DNA from: Telopea speciosissima
Taxonomy: Eukaryota; Streptophyta; Magnoliopsida; Proteales; Proteaceae
DNA length: 64,000 bases
Reading direction: 5' to 3'
NCBI RefSeq assembly: GCF_018873765.1
Contig: NC_057926.1
Coordinates: 49,219,043 to 49,283,042 of the forward strand
The translations under genes were made by a program, and so were the position numbers. Of this stretch, positions 1-12,159 are shown one piece after another (positions within the stretch are counted from its first letter, which is position 1; every line of letters begins with the position of its first letter). Below the pieces are notes generated by a model that saw only the letters and a program-made list of their open reading frames with translations, did not search any database and was not told where the DNA came from.

Positions 1-3000
1 AAATATTTTGTAACTTAATTTTTTGTCGTCTTATTTTAACACAGTTTTTCCTTTTAATAGGTAAAATATGTCACTCATGTGTATTCGAAAAGTCGAAACA
101 GTTCCAACTCTTGAAAATATCATGATTTACAAATAATTTTGGAAACCATCTTTTACCCCTGACCTAAAAAACTTATGGAAATAAAACAAGAGGCAATTAT
201 ATGAAGAATACATATTCTAAATACACCTATAGAGATGTCATTCAAATCAATTTTTAAATATTTCCATATGGATTGTAGCTTGTGGAATGATTGGGGATGC
301 AAGTTTGGCCCTGTGAACCCTGATCTGCCTTGAGATCAAACAAGACATGGGCTAGATTTTTCAACCCTAAGGACAGGTTAGGATTGGATTTTTCAAGCCC
401 GAAGTCAGGATCAGGGCAAGCATTACTCTGAAGTTGGAGTAATATTGGAAAAAAAATCATGTGTTAAAAAAAGGGAAAATCTTCAACACATGGTAATCGT
501 GTGGTTGAATTCTAATATAAAATTTAACAAATCACTAATCCGATCTAGACTATTCTTTACATATATCCATGAATTAAAGTTGTCTTTCAACCCAAAAAAC
601 AAAAAATGAATTAAAGTTGTCTCATCAGCCTTCTAAATGGCATAATTTACTCTCTCTATACACCATGGAGGTGAGGGAAAGCTTTCCTATAAGGTTATAA
701 TTACTATGGGAGAGGCTTCTCTGAGCAACGACTCTTTTTCCAATTAATAGTATGGAAAAAAGAACTTGTCTAGTTGCGTGCGACTTGCGCCCTGACACAA
801 TCCTTGAAAATGACCGACCCATTTCTTATAAAATGAAAAATTCCCTTGGTTGATGCTCCTACATGCGCTCTCATTGGGAAAATGATTTTTATGGGGGTGT
901 GTGACACCTACGCCCAGACACATGAGGGTGAAATGACCATTCTGCCCCCATGAAATGTGAAATGACGCTCATGTTTATGCTTCCACGTATTTAGGTACTA
1001 ATCCCATATCAGTTGTGGGTACTCCGACTATCAAGGATAAGAGCCACAAAAGGCCACCCCACTTTGAATCAATTGGTTTTAAGATGGAAGCTTAACATGG
1101 AATCATAGCAGGTACATTGGGCCTTCATCGATGATGGCCCCTTCTCCACCTACGAAGACAGCCCATAATAGACCTGCACGTAAGGCGAAGTATTGAGGCA
1201 ATAATTCTACCTCGGTTGTGGGTGCTCCGACTATCAAATATAAGAGCCACACAAGGCCACCCAACTTTGAACTAATTGGTTTTAAGATGTATGCTTAGTA
1301 ACGCGCACTCTCATTTTTGGCTCCTGCATGTGCATAGAGGCCACGCTTCCCCCCCCCCCCCCTCCTCTCCCACAAGAACCACCCCTATTATTTTTTGGAT
1401 AAAGAATGCTACCTAGGCAAGTGCAGTGCACTGTCCCTATGCCAAACATTGGACCAGGTGAAATGACTGCTGCGCTCCAGGGAAATTCCACTTTTCCGTA
1501 GGAGTATAATGATCATTTCACCTACCCTTGTGTCTAGGCGTAGGGGCAACGTACCTCCTTATTTTTCTTTATTAACTTTACCCATTGGGATTATATACAT
1601 CTATTACGATGCTTTAGTTGAACTATATATCTTTGATGGATAAGAACTGCTTGTCCTCTTCTTTGTTTTAAGAACATTAGTACAGTTATATCTTTGTCTA
1701 TTCTACATTGATTAAGTTTATGTTTGTAGATCTACAGGGCTGACAATGATAGGCTTGATTATGAGTTTGTGAACTCGACATTGGGCTATTGTGGAGATGT
1801 AAATAAAACTACATGTTTGGACTTAAAAAGCAACACCAATTAGAAAAACACTTTTATACTAAAAAAGAATATAAGAATTCGGGAATTCCACACATGATCC
1901 AACATAAATAGAGCTGATTTAAATTGTTATTTATTTATGGTAAAAAGTTTTATGCATGGATGTGCATGGTGTACGGTCATGCATCCAATTGTTGTATAAT
2001 CGTGCATAAAACTTCTCCCCTTTATTTATTCCCTTTATGGATATAGATTTCATGCACGATCATGTCTCCATTCCCCTCTTGCAAGGAGGTGAAAAAAGAT
2101 ATTAACTCCTCCCCTCCCCCCCTCCCCCCATTTAGGCCTCGAAGCTTCCACCCTGTCACATGCACAACTTGCAGAACCATGCATGAAAACTGTCTCCTTT
2201 ATTATTATGCACAATTCTCGCATGGGTTTACCAAAAAATATCTTGCATGGCAGATGTCATCTGGAAGCAATACATCATATAAGATGGTATGCATCACAAC
2301 ACCTATATTCCTTTTACACAATTTCTTTTAATAGATATCTTTTGTTTTCAATTTTTGATCTTCATGTCTCATCTTAAATATCTAGGAGCATTTTAAGCAA
2401 AATAGCAGAGTAAAATAAAATATGTTAGGCCAAATTATTATTATAATTTTTTTTAACTCTATTATATAATAAGAAAAATGATGACCTAAAAGGATATTAC
2501 AATAATAGATTTTTTTTCTACACTATGAGTAGACGAGTAGTGAAACCATAAGTTTAATGGCAATCTAGGCATTTCATAGTAATTAACAAATCTCATTTAT
2601 AAATTGATTGATTTGGATTTTTCATAATCGATGGTAAAGTTATTGACTACTTGTTAATACCATAGGTAAAATATATAAATGTCCATTATACTTTCACATT
2701 CTATTCTCCAAAAATTATTATTTTAATTAATATGATATAAACTTACGGATATTTTGCATTTAAACCCAAATAATATGATATGAAAGATGTCATAATTATA
2801 GATTTTTTTTCTCTAAACAACAAAACTTCAGTCTAAAGTTATGTTTAATTTAAGAATTGCAAAAAGTTTCATGTATGGCTGTGCATAGTGCACAGTCATT
2901 CTTGAAACCCTTGGATGCGAATAAAACCCTTTTTAATGTACTAAAAAAAATCCACTTTCAGTATATGAAGCTTTTGAATCTCGAAAGCGATTGTACACAA

Positions 3001-3090
3001 AACTCTTCCCCTTTAAGATTTCATAGAGGACAACACGAGAAAAACGATTGAATTTAATTTTAAGAATAGGGAGAGGGACGGGTATGATAG
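1..3090. other. Intergenic repeat-derived DNA
   Basis: I see no gene here. The stretch holds AT-rich DNA and two direct copies of an approximately 90-bp segment (about 1012-1110 and 1213-1300), each starting near a 'tgtgggt.ctccgactatcaa' motif. Short segments resembling the ends of a dispersed element ('gtgtctaggcgta', 'atttcacc') lie near 900 and 1530. A poly-C run lies at about 1349-1361. The open frames are short and show no recognisable protein. Confidence 0.6.
1012..1300. repeat. Direct repeat, two ~90-bp copies about 200 bp apart
   Basis: Positions about 1012-1110 and 1213-1300 match closely: both read through the phrases 'ctccgactatcaa', 'taagagccaca' and 'aattggttttaagatg'. The spacer also mentions the same theme. 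It looks like a partial tandem duplication inside an old repeat. Confidence 0.7.
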
Positions 3091-3096
3091 CAGTAT

Positions 3097-3895
3097 ATCT
3101 GATGAACCCAAATTCACACCACCCAATCAGAGGTCGCCACGTGTCATGGCCCAAAGAAGGGGGCCAAGACAGAGCCAGTGAAGAACCAATCGCAAGCACC
3201 GATCACCAGCACCCACGGGAGCGAACCCCCTTGGGTGCGCCACCCTTGGGCGCCAACCCCCTGGGGGGTGGACCTCCTTGGGGCGCCAACCCCTTTGGGG
3301 CATGGATCTCCCTCAGGGCGCCATCCCCCTTGGGTGACAACTCCTTCGGGCGCGGTCTCCTTCGAACACGGCGATCACCACCATCAACAAGACACAGACC
3401 GACATCACCAAGGACTCTAGGCCACCGCCTATCAAGTCACGTAGTCCGAATGGGCTCATATACTAAGAACCTCCTCTACCATGAAGGTAGGACTATTCAC
3501 TACGGATACTAAGTCTATCATGACACTACGTCTCTCAGGAAGACGATTACCAAGTCTACGTGACACCACGTTTCACGGGAAGACAACCAGTCAAGGAGGA
3601 GCCCTGCTACTCAGGGACTCTATCACCTACTACGGACACTCTACAACAACTGGGACTCTCCACACCGTCATGCTCTACTATAAAAGGCAAGGTACTCAGC
3701 CCCATCAGGGGACATCTTAACTCATCTTGAATACTACTATTCATCTGTTTGCTCAGAGAGATCTAACTTAGGCATCGGAGAGTCGTAGGCCGGAACCACA
3801 CCGGTTCTCCTTTGTCACCCAAGGTCTTTTGCAGGTTACGGCACTCAAAGGACTGCTGAGCGATTTCTTGACTCAATAATATCGTATGCTAGCAC
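3097..3895 (+). repeat. Probable solo LTR of a Ty3/gypsy-type element
   Basis: The block starts near 'tgatgaaccc', has a GC-rich internal array of a degenerate 'cccttgggcgccaac' unit (about 3216-3345), a TATA box (tataaaag, 3679-3686), and a 3' section with the 'taacttaggcatcggag' phrase that I associate with plant Ty3/gypsy LTRs of the Tat/Ogre type. No gag or pol frame lies next to it, so a solo LTR is the simplest reading. Exact ends and the 5-bp target duplication were not established. Confidence 0.5.
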
Positions 3896-3899
3896 CCTA

Positions 3900-5547
3900 T
3901 GTGTCTATTTCTCTTCCCCCTTTGAAATGACTCACTTACCCCTCAAAGGGAGGAAAAGAAAGATACACATATAGGATGCTAGCATACCCAAAAGAATAAT
4001 AGAATAAACTCATCCACTAATACCAAAACCTAACCATTAGAGGTAGTGGAAGTTAGGTCCGTACTTAACTTCCTAGCGGAGGAATTGGAATGGAAAATGC
4101 ATGGAGCACGTGTGAAGAATCATAGTCCAACTTTTATTGGTCCAAAATACTCTTAAAGCTTTGCCCTGTTACAAGGCTAGCAGCCAAGGAAATGGAATCT
4201 TAAAGGATATTTTAGAAAATACTAAAATCTTGGAGGGTATTTATGAACCCAAAGGGGAAGTGAATTATTCTTTTTTCTTGGCTACCAGCCTTGTAGTAGC
4301 AAATTTTTTTTCCAATCACAGTGTATGCGGATTTTTCGCACACAGGATGGGGCAGTCAACTTTGTGTCTGGGCGGTAGATGCCACCTTGCCAGGCAGGGT
4401 TATTTTTATCTTAGGTCAATTTCTTCTTTTCTAGGGGTTTTTTGTGACCAAATGTTTGTTTTTTAATAGAATGACCAGATGCTTTTGAATATACTAACGG
4501 GTGGATCAACTTAAACGCGGTTTGAAATAATCATAGTATAAGCCACCCCAAATCCTATGGACTGTGTGTGTGCAATTAACATCAGAATATCTAAAAGCAT
4601 GAGCTCCAAAAGTTGCCCCAAATATGCCATACTGGAATAGGCTGATGTGATCCACTTTAAAATGTTGAATTTTTTTTTTCCACCAAGTCTATTTGGAATC
4701 ATCATCTAATTATTGGTTAAAAGGAAAAATAACTCTGTCCATGAATGTATGCCCTGAACTTAGACGAAAGAAAGCACAAATCAAAATCTCTAATAAATAG
4801 AATATGCAAGTTAAATAACAATTGAATGATTCTCAATATGCTCAAAAAACAAAACTAGATGTACCAATAAAGCTCTAAAAGTCTCCTTAATTACCTCTCT
4901 TAAATAGAGGAAAATGAATGACCAAGAATTATGGCCAGAAGAGTCTCTAAAGTCTATTTTTTACAGAACCAATTGACCCCCTCGAAAATAATTGCTATTA
5001 ATATGATCATTCATTGGTCGTTAAAGGTTAGATTATGAATAGTAATAGGACAATTATCGGATTTTTTTTAAATGTATATAAACATAAGTTAGTATACATA
5101 AAAAACATACCTGAAAATGAAATATCTCAATAACTTATTGAGATTAAGTGCAACAACGAATCTTTGAAATAAAAGGATGGAAACTTGCTTCAAGGTTGTC
5201 TAGAAATAGGTTTCCAAATTTGACATATATGTGTCATATCTATATATCATTATCATTTCCTATGCATCCATCCAATGATTAGCATTAGTGAATAGCGCAT
5301 ATGGACTAAGTACCCTTACCAATTGAAACACTTTTATATGCAATTTCGTTGACTACATTTTTCTCATGATATTGATATTTAGTGTGAATCATTGAGTCTC
5401 CCACATGTCATCACATCAAAAATACATGTCATCACATCAAAAATATAAATAAATAAATAAAATCTCCCATGTATGATGTTTTTGCCTTTAGGGTTGAACA
5501 AAATTTGTGAAAGTTTAATTTTCAATGTCTTCTTTAAAGTTCTACAG
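3900..5547. other. Intergenic, no gene seen
   Basis: AT-rich DNA without a convincing coding frame. A short 22-bp direct repeat ('acatgtcatcacatcaaaaata') occurs twice near 5405-5445, followed by a small 'aaat' run. Confidence 0.6.
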
Positions 5548-6031
5548 TTAAGGGTGTCAAACAGTGTGGTTTTTTATTATACAGTACGGTTTTAACAGTT
5601 TCTATTTGGTTTTTCGTTATGTGGTTAACAATTGGTTTACATTCGGTTTGTAATATAAGTTCACATTCGGTTTTACCTTTGTATCTTTTAATTCTATTTT
5701 CCATTTCCTTGTTATTTGGGATAAATTATATTGTTTCATACACATTAACTCTACGGAAAGTTCACTTAGACATGCTGATGACAATGATATTTTAAGTGAT
5801 TATTCAATGCTACAAAGTACCACAAGGGAAACCAACTTGAGGACTACCCCACTCAATTCATTAACAATGTCTAAGACATATTCGTTGCAATGATATTTTA
5901 GAGTGATTAGAACCCTTTGTCCCTTCATGAATTTGACAAACTAAGAACCTATGAAATAAGAGTCGCGTAGTTATGATGCAGTTCGATTGAATCGTAAACG
6001 GTTGATTTCAGTTCCATTTTGACACCCTTAC
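5548..6031. mobile_element. hAT-like MITE
   Basis: The left end reads 'ttaagggtgtcaaa' and the right end is its inverse, 'tttgacaccctta'. The flanks share 'ctacag' (5542-5547 and 6032-6037), an imperfect remnant of an expected 8-bp duplication. The inside is AT-rich, with repeated 'ttcggttt' phrases and no coding capacity. Terminal 'gggtgtcaa' motifs are common in plant hAT MITEs. Confidence 0.6.
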
Positions 6032-6063
6032 CTACAGCTCCACATAGAAAACTGGATCAGATT

Positions 6064-6280
6064 TCTTTTTTTTTTGTGTGTGCAAGGCCCACATTGGAGC
6101 CGGAGAGAGCGACCCACTAGGGGTCAACAAGGGACACTAGGCCCACTTATTGATAAGTACTTACAACTACTACTACTATAGTCAAGAAGGTTGTGGGTAG
6201 GAGTTGATCACTTGACCCCCCCTAGACTTACAACACTTCCAATGGGTGGAGGCCTGCCACTAAACTAGAAGCTCATCCCC
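6064..6280 (-). mobile_element. SINE, minus orientation, with 17-bp target duplication
   Basis: The body is bracketed by an exact 17-bp direct repeat beginning 'gaaaactggatc' (6047-6063 and 6281-6297). On the minus strand it starts 'ggggatgagcttctagttta', contains box-A-like 'tagtttagtggcag' and a box-B-like stretch ending 'gatcaactcc', and ends in an A-rich tail (the plus-strand T run after 6064). The long exact duplication, the tail and the internal pol III-like boxes are the marks of a tRNA-derived SINE. I cannot name the family. Confidence 0.75.
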
Positions 6281-6297
6281 GAAAACTGGATCAGATT

Positions 6298-7754
6298 GAA
6301 ACTTTAATAAATTTGATGAGGAACAAATCTAATGAAATGCCATAGTAAACTTAACTGCAAGCACAATTTAGTGATGATTTTATCGTGCACCATTTATCTA
6401 TAGATTGTTTTGGAAAAAGATTTTCTGAGCCTTGGGGTATAGGATATGATGGCATCCTTTGTGTCTATCTTTCTCCTTTTCGTATGAAATGATTTTGTTG
6501 TCTTTCAATATAAGATGCCATTTTGCCGCAAGTCATTGGTGAACTCCCATAAATTGCTTGAGAACAATCGGTTAATTGCATTATTACATTTATTTTTATT
6601 AAATAAAAATTGAAATACTAACACTTTGAAATGGAATACAGAAGTGGATTATACCCATTATTGCCACCTCATCATGAGATACCAAGCAAATCTTCCCTTT
6701 ATTTAGGCCAGATCTTTTCTACAATTAATAGAACTTTTTAAAGGCATGCTTAAGGCCTCAATTTAGTAAGGCTTCTTTGTCATATAAATCTTGAAAGACA
6801 AAAAGGCCGGCCCTAGAGCACAACCACAGAATTTGGTCCTGGATGTAGAAGGGTCATTCTTTTCTCCTTTTTTCTTTTTAGAGACAAAAAATGATGCCTC
6901 TCTTTCCCTGGCCTCACACATAAGGGGAAAAATGATCTCCGTGCCTCTTATGTTGGCTACATGGTTTGAAGTATCGCTATCAAATTGTCCATATTGATTT
7001 TGCACCTTATTGATCCTGATATCGTGCCAATATTATATCGGTGATACGATACAGGCCAAAGGTAAAATGGTCAAAAAAACCTATTTTTAAAGGAGTTGTT
7101 CAATACCGATCCAATACCATATTGGTTTCCGACTTTCCAAGTTAACCGATACCCGTTTCAACACCGTGCATTAAAACCAGAGTTGGATGCCCCTGTACAT
7201 CCCTTCATTAGTCCCACATTGGTGCTGGCCACACAATCGGACAACAAACCTGAAATTAAGAGAACTTGACGGTGACCGCAGACCTTAGTGGAATCCATTT
7301 GTTTACATTTAGACCGGGTGAGCTGCCCGAAACCCAAATCATTTTCAATCCACAGTTTTATTGTTCGGTCAGGGGAATAACCGGTCTAATCCGAGCGAAC
7401 CAAATCGATCGGAACCGATCCCACGTGCGTATTCTATCCCTCACTAAAAAATTTGGGGCATACCAAAATAATAATAAATTTGGAGGGATCGAATTTAAAA
7501 GTATTTTTAGAGACAGGGTTATTTTGGTAATTTCAGTATGCTGGTTGGCCTTAAGCGTGAAGTAATGAGACAAGTAGTCTTTAAAAACCTTCCGTATTAT
7601 TTATGGGAATTTTCAGATTTTAATTAGAACCCAAAATCTTCCATCTTGCTCGCCTTTTTTTCTCAGAGAATTGAAGTTGATCAAATTCCCTAAAAGACCT
7701 TGATATTTCTCTGAACTTTCTCTACAATTCGATCCTATTTGATCAGCAATTTCA
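6298..7754. other. Upstream region of the Rab5 gene
   Basis: No other gene is visible. About 7020-7180 carries degenerate 'ccgatacc/gatcc' repeats of a type that recurs elsewhere in the window. The 5' leader of the Rab5 gene probably lies in the last 150 bases before 7755. I could not fix a TATA box or a transcription start. Confidence 0.5.
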
Positions 7755-10451
7755 ATGGCTACCATGGGGAACAACAATCTCAATGCGAAGCTTGTGAGTC
7801 GAACGCTTCTTAGGGTTTCAATTTTGATTCATTTGTTCAAAATTCTGAATTTTTTCTGTTACAAGTTCGCAATTCAATAAGTTCTGGTTCCGATCGCAGG
7901 TTCTCCTTGGAGACATGGGTGCTGGGAAGTCAAGCCTCGTCTTGCGCTTCGTCAAGGGCCAATTCCTTGAATTCCAGGTGATTTACTTTTCGACTACTTA
8001 TTAACGAGTTCGGATGATACAAGTTATTTCTAGGATTTTTTCTGTTTAGGCTTAGGGTTTTCAATTCTTCGACTGTTTTGGTTTTTTAATTACTAGTTAT
8101 TTGATGGTAGGAGTCGACAATTGGAGCAGCGTTCTTCTCGCAGACGCTGGCGGTGAATGATGCGACTGTGAAATTTGAGATTTGGGATACGGCTGGGCAG
8201 GAGAGGTACCATAGCTTGGCCCCCATGTATTACAGAGGAGCTGCAGCTGCCATAATCGTCTATGACATTACTAACACGGTCTGAATCTTATTCTGTTTTC
8301 CTTTTTATTCAACTGGTCTCTCTCTTTTCCGTTTGATTCTGAATTTCCCTTACTTAATTCTTCTGTGTTTGAACTGGGGAAGCATAACTGCAGTAGATTA
8401 TGTTCTTCGAATGGCAATTTATTCACTTTGTACCTTTTTTCCTTCTTTTTTAAAACTTCAGGAGTCATTCGCAAGGGCCAAGAAGTGGGTGCAAGAACTT
8501 CAGAAACAAGGTCTGAATGACTTATTTCATTGAATTTCTGACCGTAGAGAATTAATTAATTTCTGGGTTGATGGCATCGGTTCCTCTCTCTCTCTCCTTT
8601 AATTTTACTGCAAATATTACCCCACTCCCTGCAACCCACCAGAAAAATGTGTGAGTAAAAGTTATGAGTTTCTGGGGTTATCCATTCATGTTGTACTCAT
8701 CAGTTTTACATTTGGATCCAGGCAATCCTAACATGGTTATGGCATTTGCTGGTAATAAAGCTGATCTGGAAGACAAAAGGAAGGTGACAGCTGAGGTAAG
8801 TAATCGCCTAATTGACTTCTCCAGTATCTGGGCGTGTTTACAATTGGATTACAGATATAGAGTTAAGAGGGGTTTTGGAACATCTCTCTCTCTTTCCTTT
8901 TTGGTTGCTTAATTACTACTTTGATGTGTGGTAATAGAATGTTCTACCTAGAAAAGATATGTTGCTACTCTTGTTAGGAACCAGCTGGATATTTCAAAAT
9001 TGCCCTCAATGCAAATATCATATCAAAATTTAAATAATTTTTTATGGAGGAGGAACCAAAAGCAGTTCTATGGCAAGTCCTTACGGGAAGCCAAGTTCAA
9101 GAGAGGCCAAAGTGGGGATTTGCTATGAATTAGGACTGGATCCATTAAAGGGTAGGGTACCTCCAGAATTTGGGTTTGATACATTTGTTTTTGGAGATCA
9201 ACCCTATTTGCTTGTAATTACTAAATTCAATAATGAATAAAGGGTTTCTCATATGCAAAATTAATCTTTTATGAGAGTAAAGTTTTAGTCCGGCAACCTT
9301 TAAATGTCTAACTAACTACATTGTATACATTTACTTGTTGTTTTCGTGTGTGTGTGAGTGATAGTATTTCTGCAAATTGTAGTAGTTGTAGTATTTCTGC
9401 AAATTGTATCACTCAGTTATGCATAACATATCGTAACACTGAATTCCTGCATAAAAATTCCAAATATGTCATTGCTGGACGAGTTTGACTGCTGATTTAA
9501 CTCTCTGTGGTGTATTTGTCATCCATGTTATTGGTTTCTTGTGACTTGTGTTTATTGCTTCGTAATGCTTGCTGTTACAGGAGGCTCGTATGTATGCAGA
9601 GGAGAATGGTCTTTTCTTCATGGAGACATCTGCTAAAACTGCTATCCATGTCAATGACATATTCTATGAGATAGGTATGCTTTGTATTATTGTTGTTCTG
9701 AATTAAATAAATGTATTATGATATTGTAATATTTATTTTGCATATTCATTGTCCAATTTAAATCTTTTTTTTAGTGTAACAGTTAGTGTACCTGCAAAAA
9801 GTACTTGCAGTCCTCTGATTGCTGAGTGCAGCTTGTTCTGATGTTGTAATCAGCTTTTGCTGATGATACCTTCCATTTATGCATATACTTGTTATCATCA
9901 GAAGTATCAGTTGGAGGGCCCCATCCAATTTGAATGTAAATGCACATATTTATGTGGTTTTTTTGTGCAATTCAGAGGATATTTATGTACTAATATGAGG
10001 AGACTGTAGCATTGGGGCAGTTTTGGTGCTGACATGTGTGATGCACATTTGTCAGATCAGCCTTCAGATCTTCATCCAACCCTGCTTGCTTGAATTACGA
10101 ATCTTAAATGTTAGTTACTGTGTGGTTGATTCAGACTTGATGTTGCCCAAGTCATTTTGATAGGCTTATGTTTCTGCTGCTTCTGATTGAATGTTGGATG
10201 GTGATAGTTCCTCTATCTCTCTGACTCGCTTGCTTCCTCTCTCTCCCCCTCCCCCCCGGGGGTGGGTGGTTTGTTTGTATTATTCAAATTTATGCTCTCT
10301 ATGTCTATTATGAATGTCTATGACATGGCTTTCTGTTTTGATGCGAGCAGCTAAGAGATTGCCCCGAGCTCAGCCAACCCAGAATCCAGCAGGCATGGTT
10401 CTTGTTGACAGACCAACAGAAAGATCCAGTGCTGCAGCATGCTGCTCCTAA
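7755..10451 (+). CDS. RABF2: Rab5-type small GTPase (RABF2 class), seven exons
   Basis: The exons are 7755-7793, 7900-7977, 8111-8278, 8462-8510, 8722-8795, 9581-9674 and 10351-10451. All have GT/AG borders and together give 200 aa, the usual length of plant Rab5. Visible motifs are the P-loop GDMGAGKSS (residues 17-25), switch Thr42, WDTAGQER (64-71, with Gln69), NKAD (123-126) and ETSAK (151-155). The C-terminal Cys198-Cys199-Ser end should be geranylgeranylated. Rab5 proteins of this class act on endosomes and prevacuolar compartments, recruiting tethers for vacuolar transport. The N terminus carries none of the acylation signals of the RABF1/ARA6 type. The first ATG is used; a second lies at codon 4. 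The P-loop Met at residue 19 is usually Val. Nothing in the reading frame is broken. Confidence 0.95.
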
Positions 10452-10937
10452 GTATTTACCTATTTCTCTTTTCTCTCTTATTCATAATTTTTCCCTTAGT
10501 TTCATCCCGCTATGATTACCATTTTGTGATTCAATTTCACTTTGCTGTGTTACGGAATTAAATCATGTGGTGCTAATGGTGCATTTATTAAGTATCATCC
10601 AGGCAGGTAGTTGCAACATACGATTAATTATTGTGTAACTTTCAATGACCAAATATGTTGGCAAGTAGCCCAATTTTGTGAGCAATTGATGGTTGTACTC
10701 AATAAAATTGGATCATCTGGTTGATGTTCCAGCGTGGGCCATGACAAATGTCTCTGGACCTGATATCTCCATGTGTCTTCTGTATGGTTCATTTGATTGT
10801 GCTTGTTGTGATATGTTCAGTTATATGCTGAAATCTATATTGTTGATCTGTATTACTGTATAGTCTTCATGCTTCCCTCTATCCGGTCTCAAAGCTGATA
10901 ATAACATTTTCATTTCTCTGAAATTTGTGTTTGACAG
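10452..10937 (+). other. Possible 3'-UTR intron of the Rab5 gene
   Basis: The stop codon TAA (10449-10451) is followed directly by GTATTT, a plausible splice donor. A pyrimidine-rich acceptor ending 'tttgacag' closes at 10937. If spliced, the 3' UTR would continue from 10938. The alternative is a short 3' UTR ending near the AATAAA-like 'caataaaatt' at about 10701. Confidence 0.35.
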
Positions 10938-11611
10938 GTTCGTAGTTACAGTAACTTCATAAACTGTTTGAGGGTTGTGATGATAGGCCAGAGATCATTC
11001 AATGGGGAGACAATGGAATAGTTTGATGCGAATATTGGAAGGATCGACCCTGGTGACCTGACTGGGGTAACACATTGTTCTTTCTTCATGGCATTGTAAT
11101 GCTTATTATTTTGAAACCTGTAAATGAGTATTAGTGTGTGTTTGTGCACTGAATTTCGTACAAACAGAAAAGGAAAGGGGTTGGGATGGGGGAGTGGGGG
11201 ACCATTGTCTATTCCATTTACTCGTTTTCTCTCAATTGTGAATTGTGATATTTGGCGTTTCTTCTTGCTCTTTGAAGAGGGTAAAGGGGAATACGCACTA
11301 GGTGGGTATAGACGTATGGTGTCTTGAGGAATTCTTAGTCTGGGATGCTTATTACAGAAAATATACTGTAACTGACAGAAACATTGATTGTATATTAAGG
11401 GCTTGTGCTTGTCTAATCCATTCTGAAAAAACATAAGCAATCCCTTTTGAAGCGATAGAAATATCGACTTTAAACTCAAAAGCAAGGCAACCCCCCTAAA
11501 TCATTGACAGCAAATAGTTATAAGATTACGACGGATTCACTGGCCACTAGTGGTAATAATCATGTAATTTGAGCATCATCAACCTTCCTACATTGCACCG
11601 GATGTTGTAGG

Positions 11612-11949
11612 AAGGAATGTAAACGAGTACCTGAAAATCTGAATTCGATTCGTATCTGTATTTGTGTAAGGGTATCCGAAGTTTTATTCAAATAATCTGG
11701 GAAAAACTATCTGATCCAAATAGATATCCAACTAATAAAATTATGAGACTAAACTATGGATTGAGAGTGAATCGTATCTGTTGGGGGGAGGAAGGTCAGT
11801 GTTATACAATCTGAGATGTAAAGAGATATTTGAAAATCTGAATTCAAATCACATTTGTATTTGTTTAGGAATATCTGTATCCAGGCAGAGAATATATTGA
11901 TCCGATCACCTCCGATTTATATCTATTATCCAATCTATTTACATCCCTA
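11612..11949. mobile_element. hAT MITE, 338 bp, perfect 8-bp target duplication
   Basis: The element lies between two exact copies of 'gttgtagg' (11604-11611 and 11950-11957). Its ends are inverted relatives ('aaggaatgtaaa' and 'tttacatcccta'). The inside contains two similar halves that share 'gaaaatctgaattc' and 'tgtatttgt', so it arose through an internal duplication. A fragment of the same family lies near 37555-37650. Confidence 0.8.
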
Positions 11950-12159
11950 GTTGTAGGCCTCTCCACCGCCTCAACTGTGTGGCAGCCCTGGAAACTGTAT
12001 TTGGCACTCTTTCAAACACCAACATTCTTCAACTTTATATGCAGTTGCAAAATACCGATCCGAGATTACAAACCGTGACACAAGGGTAAAAAAATAATAG
12101 AACTTGATTTTTATTAAAAAACTAGTGAGCAAATCTGTCTGATTGGTATTGGCTGAACC

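Noticed and set aside
4137-4466. 109-codon plus-strand frame
   Set aside because: No recognisable domain, uneven composition, no splice or promoter context. It lies in repeat-like DNA, so it is most likely a chance frame.
10946-11485. 179-codon minus-strand frame behind the Rab5 gene
   Set aside because: It runs antisense through the likely Rab5 3' region, is rich in Leu, Ser, Pro and Lys, and shows no domain. Treated as chance.
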